From Adenanthera pavonina (Eukaryota > Streptophyta > Magnoliopsida > Fabales > Fabaceae): a stretch of 64,000 nucleotides of DNA. The stretch is from contig JAIVEN010000001.1 in assembly GCA_026686845.1 (NCBI GenBank), positions 36,820,001-36,884,000 on the forward strand, read 5' to 3'. The notes beneath the pieces were generated by a model. That model saw only the letters and a program-made list of their open reading frames with translations, was not told the origin of the DNA and searched no databases. The number at the start of each line of letters is the position of its first letter. Position 1 is the stretch's first letter. Positions 44,900 through 57,901 of the stretch are shown piece after piece. The position numbers and the translations under genes are program-made.

Positions 44900-46470
44900 G
44901 TTTTTTTGTGTTTCCTTGAGTCTGGAAAAATTTTATGGCAAATTCTCTCCTATTTTTCCACTGAAAATTTTTGCCTAGAGAGAAAGAGGAGAGAGAAAAT
45001 TGAGCCATGAAAAACCAAACCATAAAAAGTGTTGTATAAGTCTCAAGATACAAGAATATGCTATTAGTTTTCAAGTTTATTGTATAAATATTTTCTGCAA
45101 TTTATGGTAATTTTCTGCCTGTTTAAGGTTTGAACTAGGAAGGGAATTTTATGATTTTAACCCAAAAATAGATTCCTTGGGTTCAAATTATGTAAAAACA
45201 AGTGTTTTGTACAAGTAAGGCCAAGTGGAAATCAAGTTGAAAACTTAGGGTTTTTGTTGCACACTTTGTTATAATGACCCAAAAATCAGTGGCTAATGTC
45301 ATTGTTTTATGATATAATAGGATTTAAAGGAGTGTTAGAAGGCTAAAAGAAGTGTTCACAAAGTCTTGAATTCATTGGAAAGATTGAAGGTAGTTAACTA
45401 ACCCTATTATGCATATATACTGTTATTGTTGCCATTATGCTTACTTGATGTATTTGTTTATCAAAATGATGCTTTGTGATGGATTGGATTCATTGACTGT
45501 ATTGTTTGAAGGGTATTTGACCTTGGAAATGTTTATATTTTAAGGGGAGATGGTGCCCAAATTTTTAGAAATGATTTGTGCACCATTGACTTTATATGAA
45601 AGTTTAATGCATTTTTCATGATAATTTTTAGTGTAAGATGATATATGATCATGTATGGCAGTGGCTACTAAGATTCATTGAATCTAACCCCTTTTCAAAT
45701 GTCTAACATTATAGATCCAAGTTATGGCAAGACTTTCCAAGAGGAAAAAAGAAAGGAGAAGGAGGTTGCTCATTAAGATGAATTTGCTTTCATTGGTGTT
45801 TTGTTTGGAATATCTTTCAAAGATGATGTGTATGTTTTAAGGACTTTACTTGAATGTAATTATATCTATCTAGATCTAATATAATGTAATGTGCAAAGTG
45901 GAGACATGAAATCGCCATGTATGTTTATATTAAGGTGTATTTTACAAAGTTGAATGATGTAAGTGGCCATTTTGAGCACTATTAGAAAATATGTGTACTA
46001 TATAGATCTTCTGATGTATAATACATAAATTCTTTATATCACTATAAACTAGACATGAATGTCTTTCCACAAGCATAAAGATCACCCAATTTGGAGTTGT
46101 GTATGATTTATTGTGATTTTTCAAATTTATGGACAGAATCAGGGTTTCCAAAAATTGACCACTACTACAGTACTTTTTAGAAAAATAAACTATATGAGTT
46201 GGCCAAGTAGACATTCAGTTGCATATTTTTCCATGGAGTTAATATTTTAAGCTATGTTTAGAGACTTGAACAACATTAATATGATTTTTTCATATTTAGT
46301 TATGAATTTTGAAAATTCATATGAAAAAAATAAGATTTACCAAATAAATAGTACCCAAAAATAAAAAAATTTGTTTAAGTTATTTTATATAATCAAGTCT
46401 CTAATCAAGCATTAATGGATTTAAATGTAGTCTAATACATGGACAATGAATCTAAATATGAGATATGACA
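44900..46470 (+). repeat. R-family LTR, plus-strand second half
   Basis: It is homologous to 28110-29700 and to 49940-51310. Shared blocks include the 'tagagagaaagaggagag' leader, 'gattccttgggtccaaa', 'ggcaagactttcc' and the AT-rich tail with 'gttatgaattttgaaaattca'. It is the right half of the R copy in which copy B inserted. No gene is visible. Confidence 0.6.
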
Positions 46471-47690
46471 CTTATCCAATTTAAATGTTCTTTAGCTTTA
46501 TTTAAAGCTTGTTCTATCTACTTTTAGTGCATATATCACACTTAAACTAATTGACTTGTTTCGAATAAAATACCTCTATTCTAACTACTATTAGGCATCT
46601 TAGACAAAATTATACCATAACTCACATCATAAGCTTCATAAACATTTTCCATCATCATTCATTGATCTAATTTTGATACATAATATCATGGAAGACTCGT
46701 AGAAGCATAAGCTTGATAAATTACAGGTTCATAACATACTTCATGATTTTATACAAATTGCCAAGATAATTGTAACACATTTTCAATGGGCCCATTTCCC
46801 ATGTATTTAATCATTCTAAAGTCCATTTGTATCGTATTAGGATCTTGAATCACAATAAATGCCATAATAAAATTTTTCCAACTTTGGTTACTATTCATTT
46901 AATAGAATTGATTTATTCCAACTAAACTTTGGAAAATCATAAATAAATCAATAAAAATCGTATGCATGTGATTCAAGTCTCTAGGGATAGCTTATAGCTT
47001 TGTCTACATGGAAAAAATATAAGTTAGAGCAATGACTATACTGATCTGTATAGCAAACCTTGTGAAATTTCACAATTCATACGAAAATTACAAAATAATC
47101 ATTTTAATTGGAATCAAATATAAAAATCCACCAATTATTGCACACTCATCCAATTCGAATGTTCTTTAGACCATTGGAAAGCTCTTCCCATATACTTTTA
47201 AACCATATATATTATTCATTCTTCACATTACAACTGTCTTAGCAGCAATGGGTTTCCTTCATAGAGGTCAAAATAACCATTCATATCCTAATGCTTATCA
47301 AAACAAAAGTGATGGCATTTACATGACCATAATTCCCCTTCATATCATGCCATACACTCATTAAGACTTAAAGTAACATAAAAACTTGAAGAAACGTTTC
47401 CAACATTATTTTTACAAATTTACATAAAAGTTCCAAGTTCATAGCCCAGGCTAGCATTATCAAGCTAATGATCAAATGCTTTCTCCTTTCCTTTCTCTTC
47501 CTTGGTGGTCTTGCCATTGTTACCACCTATTCATGGTTAATATATGGGAGGATGAAATTCAAAGAATCTCAGTAGTTAACACCCAAACATGGCATCATAT
47601 TATCACATTAAGCATATAGCATCAAGGTAACATGTTTGAAACACATTATCATATTTGTATCACATAATTTCACAAAAAAATATAGTCAAA
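46471..47690 (-). repeat. R-like repeat, minus strand, with internal repetition
   Basis: 47485-47600 is the reverse complement of the 'ggcaagac'/'gaatctcagtag' block of R. 46487-46560 and 47147-47215 are similar to each other (both start 'ATCCAATTYRAATGTTCTTTAG'-like words), indicating an internal direct repeat. It is noncoding and lies tail-to-tail with the R copy on its left. Confidence 0.5.
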
Positions 47691-50600
47691 ATAAAGCTCT
47701 TAATAAGCTAAGTCCAAGAATACTGCTTGAAATTTAATGAGATCTATATAATATTTATTGGGCATTAAAGTTTTATTATTAATATTTTACCCAATAAAGA
47801 TTATTTTAGATTGTAGAAAAAGGCACTACTGATTCAAAAATAGTGATTAGACCTTACTAAAATATATTTTGGGTTAAGGTAATTATTTTGAACCAAAAGT
47901 AATTTATGAATAATCTTATACCAATTTAATGATAATTTCAGCAAAAATACTTGATTGGTATGGGTAAATTCAATCAGTAAAGGATATATTGATCCATAAA
48001 AATAATTAAAATAATTTTTTGCCAAAAAAAGACCCTAAATGGCAAGTTGAAATAGAAGGGGACATGGAGGGAATTTTTAAAATTTTTAATGAAATTTAAC
48101 CATGGTAAAAATAATAACTAAGGTCATTTTTAATAGCTATTCATCTAAAAATATCTAAGAGTGAGTCTTGAGCCATCTTCTTTAGCCCAAGCATGTCTGA
48201 AACTATAGCAAGGAAGGGAGAATAGCAGCAAAAAAATTGAAGCCAAGAAGCTGTTGGAGATTATGTCCTAGGCCAATCATTGTATTATGAACATTGTACT
48301 TCATTATGAAAAAAGAAGGTGTTTTTTCTTACATTATTATATTGTTTGCATGTTTTCTTTATAATTGTATCCTTAGATAAATTATTTTATCCTAAATGTC
48401 CCTAGTCAATCATCTTTGTGGGAATAATGATGAATTAAGGCTAGTATAATTTTGATTAATAATTATGTATGAAGATACAAATCAAAACCATAAGCTCCTG
48501 TTAGGGAATAGGCGCTAGATCGACCCGTCATGAGATAGCTGCATGGATTAGCTCATAAGCATATCTCATATATAACCGTGTCACTAAGCCCTCAAACCTA
48601 AGATCATCATGGCTTCCTGCTTGAAGAACACTCTAGTTTGGTATAGTCAAAAGTCACCTTTAATCGGGAGATCATAAAGGCTATGATCAGGTACATGGAA
48701 CTTGTGTGGAGGAAGATGAATGATCAAGATGAAATTTGTCCCTCTAATTAATTGAGAGATATATCCGGACGCCTTGATGAGTGAGACTGAGAAATGCATG
48801 GCCGTGCTTGAATGGAAGAGTTTCCATTAGTATTGTTAATTTGCTTGGAGATCGAGAAAGTGATGGTTGAGTAAAATGAGGATGACGTTTCCATGCCTCA
48901 TACTTGACCTATATATCATAAGACAAAAGGGATGTGATCCGGTTATATGATAAGTTATATCGAATCACCAATCTAATATGATTTGGGTAGTCACAATGTC
49001 TTGTTAGAGGTCACTTGTGATTTATGGGTCCAATAGTGTTATTAGACTACTACCAACATCATATGGGCCTACATGGTCACACACAAGAACGGGTCAACTC
49101 AAGTTGAAATGTATCTAGATTCAATGAATTTAATGTTCAATTTAGGGCGATAGAATTATATATATTTTTTATTAAAATTTGAAATATATATTATTCAAAT
49201 TAATTCAAATGAATTAGTTTTAAATTTAATTCTATATGATATATTTAAATTTAAACTAATGTCATAATTTAAATTTGATTTAGATTTGATTCTAAATTTG
49301 AATTTAAACTAATAATCTTTATTTGATTTACATGATAAATTAAATCTAGATTTGATTATGGATAAAGATTAGATAGTTAGTTTAAATTTAATTTATTAGA
49401 TAGATTTAAATTTAGACTAATCTATTTAATTAATATTTGATTTCATTTAAATTATCAATTTAAATTAAACAAATACAAAATCCTATCTATATATTGATGT
49501 AAACTAGGGTACATAATCAATACAATTGGAATCACCCTAAAGAGAGCGACCGTACACTCAGAGAGAGAAACTATACGGACGAACGATGAACATACTGGTA
49601 GAGGGACTTGTATGGACATATGGACTTGTATGGACATACACAAATAGAGGTACTAGCATGCGGTTCGAGTTGGACTCACCATTTGTGTGGATACTGGTAG
49701 AGGGAACTAATTAGTCGCGTTTGTTCCTTGGGTCCGACGAAACGAAAAAGAACACCAAGGGACCTACCGGAGGTAAATTCTTTTTCTACATCTCAATCTA
49801 AACAACGTTGATGGATCCATGGGAGAGAATTTCTTATAGTTTGACTGCTACATTTATGCTGAAATTCCTAATAGAAGCAAGAGTAACAAGAAAGGTTTGG
49901 TCCTCAAACTTCTAAGGTAGATTTCTATGGTTACTATCGTGTATATACTTGAATATTGTGATTTTTCATGGAGTATTTCTCTCTATTTTTGCTTTGAAAT
50001 TTTTGTCCTAGAGAGAGAGGGGGAAAGAAAATGAAGCCATGAAGAAATTAATTCAAGAAAAGTAGTGTATAGGCTTCAAGGATCAATGATATATCATTAG
50101 TTTGCAAGTTGATTAAGTTATTATTTTTCTATAATTTTCCCTAATTTTTTGCCTCTTTAGGGTTTGTAATAGGAAGGAAATTTCATGATTTTTGACCCCA
50201 AAAAATGCATTCCTTGGGTCCAAAATAGGTTAAGTCAAGCATGTTGTATAAGAAATTCCTAAAGAATGACAAAATTGAATTTTAGAGTTAAAGTTGCCAC
50301 TTTGTGAGGGAGGTTGTGTAATTAATGACTAAAGAAAGGATGTACAAAGGTTGTTTTGTGATTGAAATGTTGTTTTGTGATGAAATTGTGTTGTTTGTTA
50401 GGCTGTTTGAAGGGTATTTTGACCCTAGAAATGTTTAAAATGTAAGGAGAAATGTTGCCCAAAGTTTTATGAAATATTTGTGCACAAATATCTCTAATTG
50501 AAAGCTTGATGCATTTTTCATGATTTCTTGCAATGTATGATAATATGTGAGCATAAATGGTAGTTTCTATTGGGATTCATTGAATCTGCCCCCTTTCCAA

Positions 50601-51312
50601 ATGTCTAACATTATAGATCCAAGTTATAGGAAGACTCCCCAGGAGGAAAAACGAAAGGAGAAGGAAGTTGCTAATTAAGATGAATTTGCTTTCCTTTGTA
50701 TTTTGCTTGGAATATCTTCAAAAAATGTTGTGTATGATCCTAAGGCTCTACTTGAATGTCATTATATCACTCTAAACCTGACATATTATAGCATGTAAAG
50801 TGTAGACAAGAAATGACCATGTATGTATATATTAAGGTATATTTTGCAAAGCTGGAAGGATGTATGAGACCTTTCTGACTACTATCAAAGAATTTGAGGA
50901 CTGTATCATATATTTTTTTTGTTTAATATATGATTTCTATATATGGTTACAAACTAGACATGTATGGCTTTTTATAGACACCAAGAACACAGAATTTAGA
51001 GTTGTGTATGATTTATGGTTAATTTTCAAAATTTATGGTCAAAAACAGGGTTTTTAGAAATTGACCATTGCTACAATGATTCTTAGAAAACTAAACTGTA
51101 CAAATTGGCCAAGTAAATATCAAGTTACTTTTTCCATGTATAGAATCTTTTAAACTATTTTTGAAGACTTGAATCACCCCAAGAAGATTTTTCTAGATTT
51201 AGTTATGAATTTTTGAAGTTCACTGGGTAAAATGGATTAAGCCAAATGATTAGTACCCGATTTGATGATAAATTGATTTAAGTTATTTTATATGCATTAA
51301 TAGGACTTAAAT
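47691..51312 (+). repeat. R-family LTR, plus strand, split by a solo LTR
   Basis: 47691-48251 matches 16390-16675 plus 27735-27990; 49874-51312 matches 28090-29600. The homology ends at 51312, where a truncated copia LTR starts, so the terminal part of this R copy is missing. Confidence 0.6.
48252..49873 (+). repeat. Solo LTR of a second copia-like family (1622 bp)
   Basis: It runs TGTTGGAGATTATG...GAAATTCCTAATA, with a perfect 5-bp TSD GAAGC at 48247-48251 and 49874-49878. It is the reverse complement of the LTR at 34954-36584; the PBS there fixes the orientation as plus here. It contains an AT-rich block at 49150-49480. No internal region remains, as expected after LTR-LTR recombination. 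Confidence 0.92.
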
Positions 51313-52560
51313 GATTAAACTCTCTTAGACAGAGTGAATATGAAAGTTGAAGTACAAATATTGAAGTGAGAGAGTAAGAGACTTTGAGTAGATAATTTGA
51401 TAGAGTTTAAGTATATACAAAGTTAAAATCGTTACCCAGAACTTCAAATGATGTTATATTTATAGATTTAGGTCTCAACTATACGTTAGAGACACAATTT
51501 ATCCATTGGAGAAGTTATCTAACGATTACTCTGAAAAACTATCCGTTAACCAACCCCATTTAATGCTTCTGACACTCTAAAATTCAAATTTTAGTTGGTT
51601 AACATACGAATTTCGCAGAACCTAAAGACTAAAGACTTTAACGTTGAATATCTGAAGTTTGTTGTCATGAAGCAAAGTTCGAATTTTGATCTTTGGAAAA
51701 TGTCTCTATGTTGTGACACACGAATTTTCGTGTTTGAAGACGTTCTGTTAAGTGTGAACAGTATTTTCAATTTGCTATAGTGCCTTTGAAATTCAAATTT
51801 TGGAACCCCAAAATTTGTCTGTCCGTAGTTGGCTTATAAGGCACAATAGTTCATCTAATTCAAAATTCAAATTTTCAAGGGGCAAAGTTCGTCTGTCAGA
51901 GAGACCTCTTTTCAGACTTACTTCAAAATTCGAATTTACAAATACTGTCATTCATATGTTACCATATCATTGTAACAAACTCACAAACTTAGTTTCTGAA
52001 ATTTGAATTTTCATGTTCAAAGTTCGTCTGTCAGTGAGTAATTTTGAAATCCAATCTAAACTTGGTTTCAGATGAACTTTGATATAATTTCTTTAGTTTT
52101 CATAAGTTACATTTTGTCTAAAATTCGAATTTTCAAAACCCAAAGTTCGTCTGTTACTGAATGCTCCTTTCAGACACTTATCAAAATTCAAATTTTCTCA
52201 AGTCAAAATTTGTCTGTCAGAGAGACCTCTTTTCAGACTTGTTCATTTTCAGTACGAAATTCGAATTTCCAAAGCCAAAGTTCGAATTTTCAAGATGACA
52301 GATCAGTATAAACCTTTCAAACTTCGTCTGTTGGTGGGTGTTTTTCAAATATTATATGTTTTAACATATAATCAAGGTTTTAAAACATCTTTTCATCAAA
52401 TCAAAGTCTTTTACTCAAATTAAAACATTACTAAACATCCTACATGAATCCTTGCTCTGATTTCTCTAGAATTCCCTCACTTGAACCTTTTGTGCACCTT
52501 TGATATCTTTATTCCAAGCTCTTGAAGGTTGGTTTGGAATCATCAAAACACTTGATTCAA
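51313..52560 (-). repeat. A-class copia LTR, minus strand, left-truncated
   Basis: It ends ...GATTCAACA at 52560, the complement of the LTR start. The reversed TATA box is near 51460-51475 and the motif array reads TTCGTCTGT and AAATTCGAATTT in reverse order through 51590-52330. The left end, which would carry TGTTAG...GGCTTCCC, is missing; R sequence abuts at 51312. Confidence 0.8.
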
Positions 52561-52836
52561 CAAAAATAAAATATAGTAGCAATAATAAAAAGTTATTGAA
52601 AGACGGAGTATAAGAAATAAAAGACAATTGCAAAGTAAATAAGAAGAGGACATAGTGATTTATCCTAGTTCGATTTACTCTACTTGACCTACGTTCAGTC
52701 CTTAAGCCACCACTTGAGATTTCTCCACTATCCTTTGTGAGATTTTAATAGGTTCTTGCAAAAACCACAGTACAACTCCAGATCGGACTTTGAGTTAAAC
52801 AAGACTCTCTCACTCTTCTCACTCAAGAGTAAGAAT

Positions 52837-55800
52837 TATTGAATCAAGAAGTTTTGATGATTCCAAATTAACTCTCAAGAGCCTGGAATGAAGATATCAA
52901 AGATGACCAAAAGACTCAAGTGAGGAAATTCTAGAGAAATTTGTGCAAAATTCATTGTAGGATGTTTAATTATGTTTAAATATAGGTAAAAGACTTTAAT
53001 TTGATGAAAAGATGTTTTAAAAACTTAATTTTATGAAATATTTGAAAAATACCTACCAACAGACGAAGTTTGAAAACTTTACATTGAACTGTCATATTGG
53101 AAATTTGAACTTTGGCTTTGGAAATTCGAATTTCGAGTTAAAACTGAGTAAGTCTGAAGAGATGCCTCTCTGACAGACGAATTTTGGTTGTTCAAAATTC
53201 GAATTTTCATAAGTGTCTGAAAGAAGCAGTTGAGCAACAGACGAACTTTGAGTTTTCAAAATTCGAACTTCAGACAAAATGAAACTTATGAAAACTGAAG
53301 AAATTCGTCTGAAACAATGTTTAAGTTCATCTGAAATTAAGATTATATTGAGTTTCAAAATTACTCATTGATAGACGAACTTTGAACATGGACATTCGAA
53401 TTTTAGAAGCTAAGGTTGTGATTCTGTTGCAATAATATGTTGACATACGAATGATAGTGTTTATAAATTCGAATATTAAAGTAAGTCTGAAAAGAGGTCT
53501 CTCTGACAGATGAATTTCACTCATTGAAAATTTGAATTTCGAAGTAAATAAATTGCTATGTTTTTTAGCCTGCTGAGAACAGATGAATTTTGTGGCACCA
53601 AAATTCAAATTTCGAGGGCACTGTAGCAAATTAAAAATACTGTTCACACTTAACAGAAAAACTTTTCACTTGGAAATTCGTATGTCACAACATGGAAACA
53701 TTTTCTAAGTTTCAAAATTCGAATTTCACTTCATAAACAGACGAACTTCAATATTTCAACGTTGGAAGCTTTAACCTTTAGTTCCTTCGAAATTCATCTG
53801 TTGACCAACCAAAATTTGAATTTCAGTATGTCAGAAGCATTAAATGCGGTTGGTTAACGGATAGTTTTTCAGAGTAACCGTTGGATAACTTCTCCAATAG
53901 ATAGATTTTATCTCTAATGGACATTTGAGACCACAATCTATAAATATAACATCATTTGAAGTAGTGGGTAACGAATCAAAATTTGTATATACTGAAACTC
54001 TGCCAAATCTTCTTCTCAAATACTTTTACCCTCTTACTTCAATACTTATACTTCAACTTTTATATTCACTCTATTCAAGAGAGTTTCATCTTTGTAAACA
54101 ATCTAATCTTCATCTGGAAGATAGATTTTCTTATGAGGAGTTTGTTAGCAGGGCTGACTTCCCAAGAGGGGGGGTGAATTATGAAGTTTGAGATTTTTCT
54201 GCACAAAGTGAAGTAAGTGAAGATATCACAGTATAATGAAAACAATGCGTAAAACAGAGCAAGGTGAAAAGTAAAGATAAGGAGAAGAGAAGTCAGTGAT
54301 TTATCCTGGTTCGGTCCATTCACTTGACCTACATCCAGTCCCCAAGACACCTCTTGAGATTTATCCACTATTCAGCAAGAATTTCAGTGGGCTTCTTGCT
54401 AAAGCTGCAGTACATGTGTATGCTCTGTTTCTGAGCTCTCTCAAACTTTCCAAGCACTTTCACTATGTGCTTCCCAATCCCCTTGTGAATACCCCTCACA
54501 AGTAAATCTATCTCCCAGATGAAGAATAGATTGATTACAATGAAATAACTCTCTTGTAAAGAGTGGATATGAAAATTTAAGTACAAGTTTAGAAGTTAAG
54601 AGGGTAAAAGCTTTTGAGAAGAAGATTCAGCAGAAATTCGATATACACAAGTTTGATTCGTTTCCCACAACGTCAAATGATGTTGTATTTATAGATTTAG
54701 GTCTCAAATATCCGTTAGAGACTAAATCTATCCGTTGGGGAAGTTATTCAACGGTTACTCTGAAAAACTATCCGTTTACTAACTGCATTTAATGTTTCTG
54801 ACATACTGAAATTCGAATTTTGGTTGGCCAACAGACGAATTTCGAAGGAACCGAAGATTAAAGCTTCTAACGTTACAGTACGAAGTTCGTCTGTTCATGA
54901 AGTGAAATTCGAATTTTGAAACTTACAAAACATTTTCACAATGTGACATACGAATTTTCAAGAAGAAAGTTTTTCGGTTAAGTGTGAACAGTGATTTCAA
55001 TTTTCTACAGTGCCTTCGAAATTCAAATTTTGGATCCCCAAAATTTGTCTGTCCATTGAACGTTTAAAGGGACACAGTAGATTACTTTCTTCGAAATTCG
55101 AATTTTGAAAGGGCGAAATTCGTCTGTCAGAGAAACTCTTTTCAGACTAATTTCATCATTCGAATGTTGCAAGTTCTTATCATTCGTATGTCAATGTTTC
55201 ATTTCAATAGACTCAAGAACTTAGCTTCTGAAATTCGAATTTCAATGTTCAAAGTTCGTCTGTCAGAGAGCAGTTTTGAAACTTAAATCACTCTTGATCT
55301 CAGGTGAACTTTAACATAGTTTCAGACGAATTTCTTCCATTTTCTCAAGTTTTGTTTTGTTTGAAATTCGAATTTTGAAGACTCAAAGTTCGTCTGTTGC
55401 AAAGAAGCATCTTTCAGACTTATATGAAAATTCGAATGTTGGAAGTTCAAAATTTGTCTGTCAGAGAGCATTTATCAAACTTAATTTCATTTTGATTTCA
55501 GATGCACTTTATCATAGTTTCAGACGAATTTCTTTGGTTTTTACAAACTTCAGTTTATTTGAAATTCGAATTTTGAAAGTGTGAAGTTCGTCTGTTAGCA
55601 AAAGGCCTCTTTTCAGACTAGATGAAAATTTGAATTTTGAACAACCAAAATTCGTCTGACAGAGAGCCATCTCTTCAGACTTATTCAGTTTTAGCTCGAA
55701 ATTCGAATTTCCAAAGGCAAAGTTCGAATTTCCAACTTGACAGTTTAGCTTAAACTTTCAACCATCATCTGTTTGTGGGTGTTTTTCAAATATTTGAAGA

Positions 55801-56354
55801 TTTAACATAAAATCAAAGTTTGAAAACTTCTTTTCTTCAAATCAAAATCTTTTACCCAGTCATAACAAAAACTAAGGATCCTACAAAAGATCTAACTGCA
55901 AGTACTCAGAAAATCTTCACTTGAAACAACTTTGCTCTCCTTTGATATCTTCAATCCAAGCTCTTAAATGTTGGTTTGGAATCATCAAAACTCTTGTTTC
56001 AACAGAGTTATCACAAGGGATTGTAAAGCACTTTGTGAAAGTACAGAAAAAGATTGAGTAAGCTCTAGAAAATAGAGCACTGACGTTGTACTGTGGCACT
56101 TGCAAGAAGCCCATTGAATTCTTACTGAATAGTGGAAAATCTCAAGTGGTGACTTGGGGACTGGACGTAGGTCAAGTGGAGAGACCGAACCAGGATAAAT
56201 TTCTGAGTCTTCTTCTCTTTTCTACTACTTTTACTATTATTTATTTATACTCTATTTTGCCTCCATATATTGCATTCTTTACCTCTTTGACATTTTGCAG
56301 AAAAGTTTAAACTTCCCAATTCACCTCCCTCTTGGGAAGCCAACCTAACTAACA
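52837..56354 (+). repeat. Solo A-class LTR (about 1651 bp), itself interrupted
   Basis: It runs TATTGAATCAAG...CTAACTAACA, with TSDs AGAAT (52832-52836) and AGAAC (56355-56359). It is split into 52837-54142 and 56010-56354 by another solo LTR; the joined homology to copy A is continuous. CAGACGAA-type sites at 53174, 53238 and 53372 keep the 64/134 spacing but show only one 198-bp unit. The TATA box CTATAAATATA is at about 53939. Confidence 0.9.
54143..56004 (-). repeat. Solo A-class LTR (1862 bp) nested in a solo LTR
   Basis: It runs TGTTAGCAGGGC...TTGTTTCAACA with a perfect TSD GAGTT (54138-54142 and 56005-56009). It is very similar to the 3' LTR of copy A in reverse. TGWCAGAGAG marks recur at 55261, 55459 and 55657, exactly 198 bp apart. 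The reversed TATA box is near 54688-54695. It is the youngest insertion in this nest. Confidence 0.94.
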
Positions 56355-57600
56355 AGAACAACTCTCTTAGTGTATTCTCACACTAAGTACTATCTACAAG
56401 TGTGTAGAAATATAGAAATCATAGTATGAAAACTCTCTCTCAAAAGAGTGGATATGAAAGTTTAAGTATAATAAAGGAGCTAAGCAAATGGTAATTAAGC
56501 TTTGAATAAATCAGTAATCAATTCTACAAAGTTTTGGCATTTTAGTGTTTTTCCTCATTATCCAACAAATTAAATGAGGTCCTATTTATAGTTTTAGAGC
56601 AAAAATATCCGTTGAAAACAAGGATTAGCCTTTACTCTTGGAAAAATAGCTGTTCACCTACAGCATTAAATGTATCTAATAGAGGTTATGCGAATAACCT
56701 CCTTAGGTTATGCAAATAACGGATGACTGTTGGCTCTTTGTTTCAACGTTATGAATTTGTTATGTAGATAACCTGCTTAGGTTATGTGAATAATGTTCAT
56801 TTCAAAATGACTAACTTTTATCTCAAGAACATTTTCATGAAAATCTACTCAGTTGTTCGAATAATCATTATGCTTTTCTCAACTTGAGTTATAGTAAAAC
56901 TAGGTTAATAAGATAACCTCCCAAGGTTATGCGGATAACCCATTTAGTTGAAGAAGGACCATGAGTTCGGTAACATAGGTTATGTGAATAACCTGTTTAA
57001 CCAAGGAAAGTCAAAGGGTATTGAAACATAGGTTATGTGGATAACATCCTTAGGTTATGCAGATAACCTATTTAACAGATAAGAGTCTAAGTGCTTTGTA
57101 ACACACATTATGTGGATAACCTCTCTAGGTTCTGCAAATAACAGGCTGCATAGTATAATTGGTCTTCACTGTTGACGCCCTTATGTGAATAAGGATAACC
57201 ACTTAGACAAACTTGAGGACATGGTGCACATCTACATTATGCAGATAACCTCTACCCTTTTATGAAATCGAAGAGGGAATACTTAGAAAAGCTTTGAGAT
57301 TGAGACTTTATCCCTATAGCCTTCATTAGCTATACGTATAAGGTAACTCTTTACATAAAAACCATTTTCATAATATGAGTTAATCATTAATCAATCAAAT
57401 AGATGCCTCATTTAATATTGGGACACACAAAATTGAAAGCTTAACTACCTTCTTTTACAAATAAATTCCTAAAATATATGAAACAACTCTTCAACCTCCA
57501 GAAAACTCTTAACTTTATTCTTCATATGACTTGTGTTCCTTTAATATTGGATTTCCATGATCAATGTTGTTTAGAATAATCAAAACCATCTGAATTAACA

Positions 57601-57901
57601 TTCTCCCCCTTGTTGATGATGACAAAACAACTTAAAAGATTCATTAGTGCTTGAGTTTACATAAAGCTCCCCCTCAATATATGCATAGTATAAGTAAAGT
57701 TAGATAATGCAGTACACATATTTTTAGAGGAAAGAGAGAAGCAAAGTAAACCAAGAATAAATAGTGATCACACAAAGGTATTCATAGTATTATAGATTGT
57801 CATTACAATACAGAGAGATTACATATCAGTAGCATAAAAACAAAAACAATAACTGTAGGAAAACATATAAGCATGCAGGAAAGCAACAACCACAAGTCCA
57901 A
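57601..57901 (-). other. Reversed PPT and 3' UTR of copy C
   Basis: TTCTCCCCCTTGTTG follows the LTR end GAATTAACA. A second reversed purine tract, GCTCCCCCTC, is near 57666. The rest is noncoding up to the end of ORF3. Confidence 0.75.
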
